From Leucocoprinus leucothites (taxonomy: Eukaryota; Basidiomycota; Agaricomycetes; Agaricales; Agaricaceae), in NCBI GenBank assembly GCA_013368445.1, contig JAACJO010000025.1:1-64000 (forward strand): a DNA stretch of 64,000 nt. Direction: 5' to 3'. The position numbers and the translations under genes were made by a program. Positions 22,038 through 32,476 of the stretch are shown here, one piece after another. Numbering within the stretch: the stretch's first letter is position 1; every line of letters begins with the position of its first letter. The notes beneath the pieces are model-generated. The model searched no databases. It was given only the letters and a program-made list of their open reading frames with translations, and was not told where the DNA came from.

Positions 22038-22351
22038 TCATCCGCTACCCGAACTTAGACGTCTTTCGGCTCCAGAACAAATACCATTCCGCTGTCTGTA
22101 TTCATTTTCGGTCCTCCCGGTCTGTGCGTGGCGTCGTTCCATGAGCACGTTGGCCCACGACATTTCTCTTTTGTCGAAATGCCCCCCCTAAAATTACCCA
22201 GACCATTTATAGATCAAATGAAGCCATGGAAAATGACGGCGGCCCAACATCATTTCCAACAGACCACACCGAAATTCCATTTGATGGCTGAAATCCACGG
22301 TGTATTCGCACACCCCATGCTCTTAGGCTCTTGCTGGATGACGTATGAAAT
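22038..22351 (+). repeat. Detached copy of the lectin promoter region
   Basis: This stretch is very similar to 26995-27318, which lies directly upstream of the plus-strand lectin gene (shared landmarks TTTCGGCTCCAGAACAAATAC and GACGGCGGC). The copy ends before the TATA box and coding sequence and is followed at once by duplication block B. Confidence 0.8.
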
Positions 22352-22361
22352 GCTTCAGAAC

Positions 22362-24971
22362 CGCCAATTTGATGGCAACTTTGTAGATCTCTACTGCTAC
22401 CACTTCATCGGCATCTGTCGGAAAAATTAAATTGTCCCGCCGGGCCACACCAAAGGCGATCAGACACTGCTATTATTTCCTCTCATTTTTCCTTTTCCGC
22501 ACCTCGTCCTTTGCCTATGCTTCTTTCGGGATCAAAGATCTGTTCTGTTCTTACCATTTATCGGTCCTAGGAAACTTAACACATCGGTCTCGGGCATCCG
22601 GCAGTGTTGGCTCTGATTATATTTTTCCATGCTATTATTACCTCTGCTGCCCCCAGTGACATTCTTCAATGAGCAATGTACATATGCGGCACGTCGAATA
22701 TTGCTGTACTGAAAGCAGTGGAAGCACACGTATATTTCCGAAATAGAAAGAGGGTGACAGAAGCGGTTATAAGTCAGTCTTAATTCTGATTTATCTAGGC
22801 ATGGAGAGACAGATAAGTAAGTTTTAACACATGGACAAATCTTTGCACAACCGGTAAGAGGTCTTAGCTAAACTCGGGATTGCTCTACGGAGCGACAGTT
22901 CAAGGACCAAAACATAAATACTGCAAACACGAGGTGCGCTAGCGAAACAGAGAGGGCAAGTGAAATGCCATACCCAATAAACTTGAGTTGTGCGGAAAAG
23001 CAGGCACCCTGACCGGCTCCATGCTGTCTTTCCACAATCGTGACAATCTCCCAGAACGGCGAGGCAATTGACGCGGTCAACAGAGTAAAATAAATGAAGA
23101 ACCATAGCATTGGCAAGCAAAGAAATACCCAGAATTTTTTATTGATCGATAAACTCCAGTTCTCGCTTGAAGCCTACAGCAATAAGTGAGCTGTTGTATT
23201 CATTTTTATGCCAATGAACTAGCATACCTCCACCCACATGTAGGTAGTATACTCCCTCTCTAGTGTCCGAATATTTCCCCGGTAAAGAGCACTCATTACA
23301 AGATTTACTACCCCACTCAGGAGTGCTAGTGCTGCAATCATCCTTGTGACCGAACAAACAGGAAGACCAGCTACAGAGAGCATTGGGAAGATGAGTCTAC
23401 ATTCAAATTTCCGGGTCAAACTCTGAAGTCAGGCCGCAGCTGGAGGTAACTTTTAACTGAGATAACGTACGGTAATGTCCCAACAGACATGTAGCTGTAT
23501 GTCTTCCAACACCACTTCATGTGACCGACATTTTCTAGCCAAAGGTTGGTAGGATTTCTTATAATAGTACCGATAGTGCCACTGGAATCCCTGCCCTGAT
23601 ACCCGTACAAGCGGTACTGGAAGTATGCCGTACCAAAAGTGGCGAACAAAACAAGGTAATGGGCTCCTGTCAATAAGATGGCTTTGAGATGGCTTCATAA
23701 ATATTAGTCAGTAAGACAGGATACGGTAGGGGAGGGGGAGATCACGAACAGGGAAGTTCGAGCGAAAATATTGCTTGCAAATGATCGAACTCTGAGATTT
23801 GAGTCCATGGGTAAAGAAGGTATCTTCACTGGTACCACTGGGAGCCAGGATCTCGCAGTAGTAGGTAACACGGTTGGAGTCGTTGAGTAAGGTTGTTCAG
23901 AGGCTGCAGGAGGGGAGGAAACTGGTATTTGAGACTCCTGTCGTTGCTCCTCTATGAGAATATTAGAAGCGGGATCGGCAAGTCTGTACGCTCGTGAGGT
24001 CGTCGAGTCCGGTGAATGAGTTGTATTAGTTGGAGGAGAATTAGGGGAGGGACTAGGAGGGCGAGAACCGGACATCCAGGATGAAAACAGCAAAAATAAA
24101 CCGGAAAGTGGCCGTCAATGCAGTCTCAGCGCATCGAGACGACAGCGCTGTGGCGGAGTCAGAGGAGGGAGATATAGAGGAAGCACTGGTTGCAAAGAAG
24201 CCAGGGCGGTGAAGTTTGGAGGCTCATGTGAAGTTTGCCGCTGGGAGAGCCGAGAGGATATCCATGCAACCAACCAGTTTGATAACGTTAACGACCCACA
24301 AACCAATATGATTATCCAGAAAGAATCTGAGATCTGAACGGTCGATCAAGTAAAATATCAACTTGAACCTCCCATTAACAGGAACGCGTGATGGGGAAGG
24401 GCTAATTGTGCCCATTCCCAGCGCACCCTAGATACTGCCCACTTAGTCACTTTATCAGCTTGCGCGTATTCTCTGTGTTGACGGAATGCAAGTAACGATT
24501 ACTGCTCGCCGTATCGCCGTTAGCACAGCATAAGTAGCAACGAACAGAAATGGCCCCGACGAAAATGCCTGTTTGTTACGTTTTAGTCACGACACTCACA
24601 CGCTGTCACACGGTGCTGCAATCAGTTCAGGTTCAAATGATCAAGGACTTGATTCTCGAACGGAGCTCCTTTTCATTCATGCGCGGCACGACCGGCCCTG
24701 AGCATAGCGCTTTGTTCCAAATGCTTTTAAGTAGCGCTCAGGTTCCGGTGCTCAGAAAATAGTTGCTCCACAAAGGAACGACGGCACTTGAGAGGCGCAT
24801 GCGTTTTTTATTTTCAGGAATGGCGCTCCGGGGAAAAGCTATATCACGAAAGGTTATAAATTGGCAGTAACATATTCAAGGCATAGCAGTACTTTCTCGT
24901 GCAGAAGTGTTCAACAACGCGTGACTTCAACTTTTTATGACAGCTTCACCTCGGTGCAGCTCTTCAATGAG
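22362..24971. repeat. Segmental duplication, block B
   Basis: Direct copy of block A (19010-21605), containing the more intact membrane-protein gene and its upstream region. Confidence 0.85.
22868..24075 (-). CDS. Multi-pass membrane protein, copy B (unknown function)
   Basis: Family not recognised. The first exon (24075 to about 23746) is open: a Ser/Pro/Thr-rich, probably cytoplasmic N-terminus starting MSGSRPPSPSPNSPP. Next come a hydrophobic exon (LTGAHYLVLFATFGTAYFQY) with a polar loop, an exon with RLIFPMLSVAGLPVCSVTRM and ALALLSGVVNLVMSALYRG ending MWVE, and a last exon with CLPMLWFFIYFTLLTASIA and SLALSVSLAHLVFAVFMFW, ending SVEQSRV. At least four membrane segments are visible. The junction between exons 1 and 2 is uncertain, because the best acceptor reading needs an AAG or a weak donor. 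Purely by layout it could be a receptor or transporter-like protein. Confidence 0.5.
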
Positions 24972-26243
24972 TCTGAGGTTGCGCGTGTCTAAGCGCTGGA
25001 TGAGGGCTCAGGCGTGGGGACCACAGAGGAGTCGCTGAAAATGATGTTGTTGGATGAGTTAGAGGCCCACCAGACTCCACTGGTAAGCGCCACTGAAGGC
25101 ACTGTGGGAGGTGAAATCGGACCAGCAATCTGTTCAGAATCATCCTGGCAAGAACGATCATGCAGGGATGATGATATTCGAGATAGAGTGATCCGTGTTT
25201 GAAGGTGTATGATGGTGGATCAGAAACTAGGCAAGCCGTTAAAGACACAGCAGTACTTTATTAGGGAGAAGCTCGATCGAAGTTTGTCACTGTCAGTGGG
25301 ATGTCATCCCGTTCAAGTTCGACAGCATTTGTCTTCAACTTTTCATGATAATTTTACCTTGGCACAGCTCTTCAATGAATATCAAGTACTCGCACTGCGC
25401 CGCAAGTGATTTTGTAAGCACACATCGATTTCCAGATAAAGACTTGGAACCAATATGCATGGAGGCTATGCACTGAAATCCACTTATCTTCTAATCCCAT
25501 GTCAGTTTTGATTCTAGTCTAATTCCCCTCCGGTAGTATGATGGAGTCAATGATGCTGCTGCTGAGGGGCTGAGAGCGTTTCTCGACATATGATTCATGG
25601 ATGCCAATCGGTGCCCCATGAATTCCAATGGCTGTCAGATTTCGTTGATTTTGGAAAGTCCATTGCAGTACGAGGTCCGAATGTACAGAGTACCGTAATT
25701 TGTCATGCTCCCTGTGTGAAGCTGGTGCTATTTTTTGTTTTGTTTCTTGGGATCATCCAACTGCGGCAGCAGCTCTGGTGTATCATCACCCCGTTTGTGT
25801 ATGCTGTGTTATAAATCCGATAATATGGTCACTTCCGAAACTTCATTCTAGCTTAGTTTGAAGTTGAAAGCGAGACTTTACTAATATTTGCGAATGCATA
25901 GAGGAGAACCATTGAGGTATATAGTGGAAAAACGATGATCGATTGATAGCTCGGAGGTAGATACGCGACTGGGACCTCCCAAGACTAGATTTTCGCCATC
26001 TGCTACATGAAGTATGAAGGTATATCAGAGCTTCAAGGGAATCGTGTTTTAACGTCCAGCTTCGCAATGGCGAATCAACGATGGCAATGTGCTATTCGTA
26101 CCACTTCGCTCAAGTCGAGGCTAATTTTTTTTGTACGCATCTTAATCAGTACGCTTAGCGATCGGCGGTAAAAACCAGCTAATGTACCTAGCGGGTCCTT
26201 GCCCTTGAATATTTGGTCAGTGAAGGACTTAAGTGAACACCAC
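24076..26243. other. Upstream region of copy B and non-coding sequence
   Basis: Bases 24076-24971 belong to block B. Bases about 25333-25400 are a short diverged third copy of the block edge (CAGCTCTTCAATGA...CAAGTACTC). The remainder holds short frames of no recognisable family. Confidence 0.45.
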
Positions 26244-26720
26244 TCACATCCCTTTTCCTCTGAGTTCCCGGTTTCTATGAAGTCGCAAGGTCTGGGAGAA
26301 ATGATAACGTTTTGGATAACCTCGAGTGAGCAGGCAGTGTCCTAATGTTATTACTCCGTGACAAAGAGCGCTTCCTGTCAACTGGCAAACGCAACAGCGG
26401 GTCAGTGGTTCACTGGGATCCCTGGTTATTGAAAGGTTCACGCGTCTCGAGCTGCTCCTGGCGCATTCCTCCGAGCTGTTTAGTTGCAATCCTGCCTCCT
26501 CGATGAAGTCATAGCACTTACCAATACGTTCCTTATATTTTTCTGGAGTACATAGGATCGAGGATCCTCCTGCAGGCACCTTGATCTTCTTTCCGGACAT
26601 AAGGCCTTCCGAATAGTTCATTGGACAGAACCACGGTGTAGGGAGGTAGGGTAAGTTCGAATCTGATAAGATACTCATGTATGAAGCAACTTCGCGGAAA
26701 TTTGGATAAATTAATGCCAC
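26244..26720 (-). CDS. Hypothetical protein fragment
   Basis: A 158-codon frame starts MALIYPNFREVASYMSILSD and includes GKKIKVPAGGSSILCTPEKY. The first 80 residues have balanced, protein-like composition. The rest (SSRRVNLSITRD onward) looks less so and may be intron read-through. Not recognised. No partner exon could be tied to it with confidence. It lies close to, and divergent from, the lectin promoter region. Confidence 0.3.
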   Translation of the reverse strand: MALIYPNFREVASYMSILSDSNLPYLPTPWFCPMNYSEGLMSGKKIKVPAGGSSILCTPEKYKERIGKCYDFIEEAGLQLNSSEECARSSSRRVNLSITRDPSEPLTRCCVCQLTGSALCHGVITLGHCLLTRGYPKRYHFSQTLRLHRNRELRGKGM

Positions 26721-26994
26721 GGTCCGGTTTCAGGGACATCCCGTAAGTATTGATAAATAGCTGTAAACAAAACCTTCGACCCATTCCTCACGTGTTTTCT
26801 TTCATTCAATAATTCTGCAGCGCAATGCCCACCGATAGTCTCATCGCGTAAACAGCTCCGGTGTGTGGTACATGCCAATCCGACCACTCAGGTTCTGCAA
26901 AGTTTCTCTTCGGTTACAATGAAAGCTCAGTCTTCCTGATTCGCCTGGCTTTATCGGCCCTCGCATGCGCCCTGACCATGACACAAACTAGTGT

Positions 26995-27318
26995 CATCCG
27001 CCACCCGAACTTGGACGTCTTTCGGCTCCAGAACAAATACCATTCCGCTATCTGTATTCATTTTCGGTCCTCCTGGTCTGTGCGTGGCGTCGTTCCATGA
27101 GCACGTTGGCCCACGACATTCCTCTTTTGTCGAAACGGCCCCCCTAAAATTACCCAGACCCTCCATAGATCAAATGAAGCCATGGAAAATGACGGCGGCT
27201 CAGCATCATTTCCAGCAGACCACGCCGAAATTCCATTTGATGGCTGAAATCCACGATGGATTCGCGCACCCCATGCCCTTAGGCTCTTGTTGGATGACGT
27301 ACGGAATGGTTCTCAATG
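26995..27318 (+). promoter_or_regulatory. Lectin upstream region, also present at 22038-22351
   Basis: This non-coding stretch lies directly upstream of the lectin TATA box and is conserved with the detached copy 5 kb to the left. It therefore marks either a duplicated promoter or the footprint of a lost lectin copy. Confidence 0.6.
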
Positions 27319-27353
27319 ACATAAACCACGCCTTCGCCCGCCGTCTTCTCGTG

Positions 27354-27360
27354 TATAAAA
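27354..27360 (+). promoter_or_regulatory. TATA box of the lectin gene
   Basis: TATAAAA lies 135 nt before the lectin start codon, in a context (CGTGTATAAAAACCC) typical of a strong fungal core promoter. The region between it and the ATG is pyrimidine-rich. Confidence 0.7.
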
Positions 27361-27494
27361 ACCCTCGTTGGGATAGAGCTGGGCCTTCGGTCTTCACCGT
27401 TCTTCCCCACCGTCCTTCTCCTCTCCTCTCATCTTAGAGGCTCTTCTTGTCTGTGATCTTCACTTATTTGGTCCTCCTCCAAATACCATTCATC

Positions 27495-28416
27495 ATGTCA
27501 CAAGTTACCTCTGGTCAGACCTATAGGATCACCAACGTCAGGTCTGGCACTGTTGTTGACCTCTCTGGCGTCGACAACCATACCAGTCAGTACCACTCTG
27601 TCATTTCCTTCTCCAGTGATAGTGACGCGTCATGATAGTCATTGGCTACCCTTATCACTCAGGCCGGAACCAGCAATGGACGTTTGAGTGGACTGGTCAT
27701 TCCTGGACCATTCGTTCTGTCTCTTCTGGTCAATACCTCGGCGTTAATGGTACAAATTACGCTGATGGTACCGGGCTGGTTGCTACTTCCACACCATTTG
27801 AGTGGGATATCTGGCATGATGAAGCCGACCAGAATACCTTCCGGTGAGTATATTGCTATACGTTTCTTTTTCTCTGTTTCGCTCTTGCCTCGGCCACTGG
27901 CGGCTCTAGGTGGGAAAAGGCCGCTTTCCCGCCGATAAGCACAAATGAGCAGTTCGACGGCGTTTGTCAACCTTTGTTCCGACTTGTTGACACGATGCTT
28001 CTGGACCACATTCGCGTCATTTTCGATTGATTGAGCGTCGGCGGTTGACAGGCCTTGTTCTTGGGGGTTTTTTTTTTTGATCTTCCGAGCTTCCATCGTT
28101 CTATGACACTCTTCTTTTCTCTCGTTGCCCTCATTATACGCTACCACTTCATCGTTTGCGCTTCGCTTATGAAAATCTACTATTTTCTTCGCCTTGAACA
28201 ACATGCTAACCCATTTTGTGTTTACAGTTTCTTCGTCCACGATACCCATTACAATTGGGATTTGAACAACTATGGCGATGCGACCCCCGGGGAACCTATC
28301 ACCCTCTGGTACACCTGGAACGGTCTTCATCAGACCTGGAGGATTGAAACTCGTAAGTCCCGTCCTCCTACCTATGTTCTGCATGTTTTGACTCGCTTCA
28401 TTGTACTTTAGCTTGA
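27495..28416 (+). CDS. Beta-trefoil (ricin B-like) lectin
   Basis: The 141-residue protein is about one beta-trefoil domain, without a signal peptide. Exons are 27495-27585, 27639-27843, 28228-28352 and 28412-28416 (the last gives only one base pair of a codon plus the stop). It starts MSQVTSGQTYRITNVRSGTV. QxW-type repeats are NQQWTFEW and HQTWRIET, and SVSSGQYLGVNGTNYADG marks a middle repeat. The second intron is long (384 nt) for this genome; the others are 53 and 59 nt. The strong TATA box suggests high expression. It is a paralogue of the minus-strand lectin at 11717-12385, with the first intron at the same place and phase. A role in carbohydrate binding or defence is inferred from the fold only. 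Confidence 0.85.
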
Positions 28417-29854
28417 GCACGCGTGTCATTCTCACACGATATACCCCCAGCGATCGCTGAATTTCATTCCTTTGTTGGATGTGTCCCAAGTGCCCAATAT
28501 GGAACAGTTGTTGTTTGAACAGTTTATCCTCATCTAACGTTACGAATCTTTGTCTTGCTCAGTGTACTCCACTTCTTAGTATCATAGTTGTACTCGCGTG
28601 TTGGTCTGTTGTTGTGCTGTAGGTGTGGTGTTTGATTATTGTTTTCAATATATGACTCCGTGTTGTTTTACTCGTCGTGCGGCAGCCTTGTGGCTTCAAT
28701 GTGCATCAACCATTTAATTTTCCTATCTCGTGTACATTGTACTCCGTTAACGGTCATTGTGGACATTGAGAGTCGGACACTGTTAATATGATTTACACAA
28801 ACTCAGCGCCCATCCAAGCAAGGTTGAGCGTGATGAAGCTAAATTGACGGCAGCCCGGGACATGTTTGTTGTCTCTGCAGGGTTGTTCTCCACGTGTAGC
28901 ACTAGATTTTTTCGAACAGAAGAGTGGCTTAGGAACTAGAATGAAATCGATCATGAGGCTCACGGATGGGTGGGTGGGACATGTGCAGCGCACACGGCAT
29001 ACCGTCATAAGTTGCTTGCGATCGGACAGTTCGAAGTAGTTCTAGTGTGCGTCTCTTCAGCCCGCTTCTTGCAGGTTCGAAGGTGAGTAGGTCGCCATCA
29101 CCTCTTCGAAAATGCATTGAAATAGGCTAAGCTCTGGTACAACAACGGATGTTGAGCCCTGAGAGGCGGGAAGGTAACTTCTGCGATGCACGTTGTTGCA
29201 GGAAGCCAATCCCAGACGTATTTCGGTCGCTTTCGTATGGAATATTAAGGACAGTGATGGAAAGAAAATCCTGCCCTATTCTTACCAGCTAACATTGTAT
29301 GAGGACTGGCAATCGCGAGGCCTTGGGAAGTAAAACCACGATCGTAGGACAGGCGTCGATTGCCACGAGCCCCGGTGGTATTGGATGTTACGTGTTATTC
29401 GCTCTGGTAATTTGAAAAAAGGAGAGATTTTTCAAGCATCGACTCTGGTTAAGTTCAAGATTGGGGCGCTATCCATGGCACCATCTCAACTAATACAAGT
29501 TCATATATCAGCGGCGAACTTGAATAGAATGAGCGTCCGATGCCCGGAGGCAAGAACATAGTGCAATTCAATTTCTATTTCGATTAAAATGGGCGTCTGT
29601 AGTAACGAAATTTGGGAGCGGCATTATTTCTTAGAAGGTCGGCCTTAGGTAGATATTGGGTGGAGACATCTAGCAATTATAGAGCGGTTATCATGCAGGG
29701 CTTGTAAGTGAACGAAGATATGAGCATATGTGGGAGGCGGCCTCGGGCGAAGTCTCTCTCGATTAACCCCTTGACCTATCCTTGCTAAGCCACAGTTTGT
29801 ATCAGTTAGAAGCTCAAGACTCGATAGACAACCCGTGTACATACCTAGCACCCA
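28417..29854. other. Intergenic, no gene recognised
   Basis: Downstream regions of the convergent lectin and MFS genes. Only short frames are present, none with family resemblance. No repeat shared with the rest of the window was noticed. Confidence 0.5.
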
Positions 29855-31508
29855 TTACCCTTTCTTCGACTTCAGACTCTCCCACAGGACCATGACCATA
29901 ACAATCCCAATTCCAATCAAGATAATCTCTACCCCCGTATAAACCATCATCCCCACCTTCACACCACTCCCACCCCAAATGGCTCCGGAAACTCTCCCAG
30001 TATACATACTATACTGAATCGCAAGCGACAACCAGCTATTCCACCTTGGCGGTAACTGTTTACTCAACAAACTAACCGGAACAACACTCGCAACGTTGAA
30101 TCCCAATGCCGCAGCCCACCAACACATGAATACACTCGCGTAATTAATCTTTCCCGAGCGTAAAAGCGATAAAAAGACGAGAAGGGAGGTGAGACCGAGG
30201 CAAGAGCCTGCTAAGAGGATTTTTCGGTCTTCGATACGTCGGATGAGGAAGATGTTGAGGATGAGGAAGGGGAAGGCGGTTATTCCGCCGAGAGCGATAA
30301 AGTTACCAGAGGCGGTAGGGGACCAATGGAATACTGGCGTGGTGGAACCAAAGACGGGGAGATTGGCTTCCCAGGCACCGAGGATGAAGAAACAGGTCAT
30401 GGCGAACCAGCACATGCAACCGAGAACGCCCCATTGAGAGGGTGTCATGTAGTATTTCTGGAGGAGGGAGGAGAGTTTGGATTTGGATTGGGTGCTGGGT
30501 GGGGCGTCTGGAGCGGGTGAGTCTTTGGGTGAAGTTAATTTCTCGTTTGGGGTTGGGTCGCTGGAGAGAGGAGGTTCGGCAGGTTTGGAGATATCAGTTG
30601 GGGTGGTTTGGTTGGGATGGTCGGGGTATCGAGCATCCTCGGGAACGTCGACGTAAAACACTCTTACGCAAACCCAGAAGATACACCACACAGCAGCCAT
30701 TACCCACGCAGGACTAGTAAATCCATTGAAGATCGAATTGCGAAATCCCACTTTGTAGAGAAAACCACCGACAAAGGGGCCGAGGCTCATTCCAAGTCCT
30801 TGACCCATGACTAGGAAACTAGCGAGGGTAGTTCGTCGACGAACACCGACGATTCGAGCGTCAGAGCAGTAACGCTTGCAGTACATCCACATTGTAAAAC
30901 CGAAGCCATTGACGATACGACCGATGAGGATGAGGTGGAGGAAGTCGGCTTTGTATGCGCAGCCGTAGAGAATGTGACCGATGATAGAAGCTCCGCAGCT
31001 GACGTTGAGGGGAAGTGTATATCCCCCTGTGTATTTTGGGTTCAGGAGATGGGGTAGGGTATAGAGTATAGTTTCATACCTTTGTCGTATCGGAGGAGTG
31101 GAAGAACGGCTATGGCGGAGAATACGGTTGGGATACCGATGACCACTCCAGAAAAGGTGGAATCACCGCCGAGGTGTTCGGCGTATTCATTGGATGATGG
31201 CACAATGATGAAAAATGATACCTGATTAGTGAGTCAGGGCTTGTAGAGAGGCGCGCTTATCAGGGGTTCTGGGTTTTACATACCTGCAGGAGGAGGTTAC
31301 AGACGACTATAATGACAAGTGAGGAGATTTTGGGGAGCTTGAGTTCCTCTGGGTCGATTAAAGTATCCAGGTCTGAATTGACATCATTTGCAGTTTGAAG
31401 CTGTGAGTTGTTGCTAGCTGATGGTTGAGCATCGACCTCAGGTGAGAGTGAGGCGCTAGCAAGACGCTGAGGGTCAGGCAGCGTTTCTTGGTCAGTCACG
31501 TGCATCAA
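29855..31508 (-). CDS. Major facilitator superfamily transporter
   Basis: A polytopic membrane transporter. Exons are 31508-31284, 31221-31080 and 31026-29855 (512 residues; introns 62 and 53 nt). A hydrophilic N-terminus of about 60 residues precedes the first helix (ISSLVIIVVCNLLLQVSFFI). The first half includes SGVVIGIPTVFSAIAVLPLL, the family-like GRIVNGFGFTMWMYCKRY, and MGQGLGMSLGPFVGGFLYKVG (motif C-like). A long Pro/Ser-rich cytoplasmic loop separates the two six-helix halves, as is usual. The layout resembles the MFSD8/CLN7-type branch of organelle transporters, but that is tentative and the substrate is unknown. Divergent from the FHA gene. Confidence 0.85.
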
Positions 31509-32476
31509 AGACGAGTGGTTAGGGTGCTGCAGGTCGTCGAGTAGATGGTCAGAGGGGATTCAACCGCAGTCAACCAATGGTAGGTAGGGTCCTGATGGTT
31601 CCGAGGTAAGGAGCAGCAAGGGTGATTGGACTATTAAGGGTATTATATGATCCTAGCCGAAAATATATGTGCAAGGAGAAACCGGAACACCGAAAGTCAT
31701 GCGAGTCTTGCTGACAAGACGATGCCGACATGACATCTGTATGATCATGGGTTTTAGATGAAGCCCCGCCCAAGTGTAGATGATTACGCCAGCGATTGAG
31801 GGCATGGGGTTTGGATTTTTGGACACGAAAAGAGTGGTAGGCATGAAGAATCGATCGCGGGTTTGATATCAGAGAGACCTTGATGAATTTGACGCTGAGA
31901 ATGTTGGCACTAGGCAGACGAGTTAAATATGGTTGCAGCCTGACAGTGGGGGTATGTCATGTTACTTTTGCTCCGGTAAGTAATCTCTCGACATCGCAGT
32001 CTTGATGAGTCTTGCGTGTGGTATGTAGGCGTCTAGAGAAGTTCTTGCACGAATAGCGTGGTATGATGTTTTTGTATTTAAGTACATCAAGTACGTAAAC
32101 CTGATTCATTAGCATCACTGATGCTGATGCTCATCAGGTTCTCGCTGCCGGCGCTTTCCTGGGCCTCTGACAGCCTGCGCAGGCTGTGGGGTTTGCAGGT
32201 CTTCGAGCTGATTAGTATACGCTGATCCTGTGGCTAAAAGTATCGGATCGGCGTCGAAGCTTGAAGCTTGCAAATTTGTCGCATGTGGAGGACTCGGAGA
32301 GATGAAAGTATGGTGAGTCACGAGGGGGCCGGGAAGAAGCCCGAAATGGAAGGCGTGGGCTCGGTGCCGGCCGTAAATGAGTATATAGGGGGAACTGAGG
32401 CCACAGCTGTTCCTTGCTTTCTTTCCACACCCAGGTCCTCATCGCCCAGCTCAATATAGTGTTGTAGTCAGCCACC
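31509..32476. promoter_or_regulatory. Divergent promoter region, MFS transporter / FHA protein
   Basis: About 970 bp separate the two start codons. No coding frame is convincing. An imperfect inverted stretch of CAGCCTGC/GCAGGCTG lies near 32170-32190. Specific factor sites were not identified. Confidence 0.45.
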
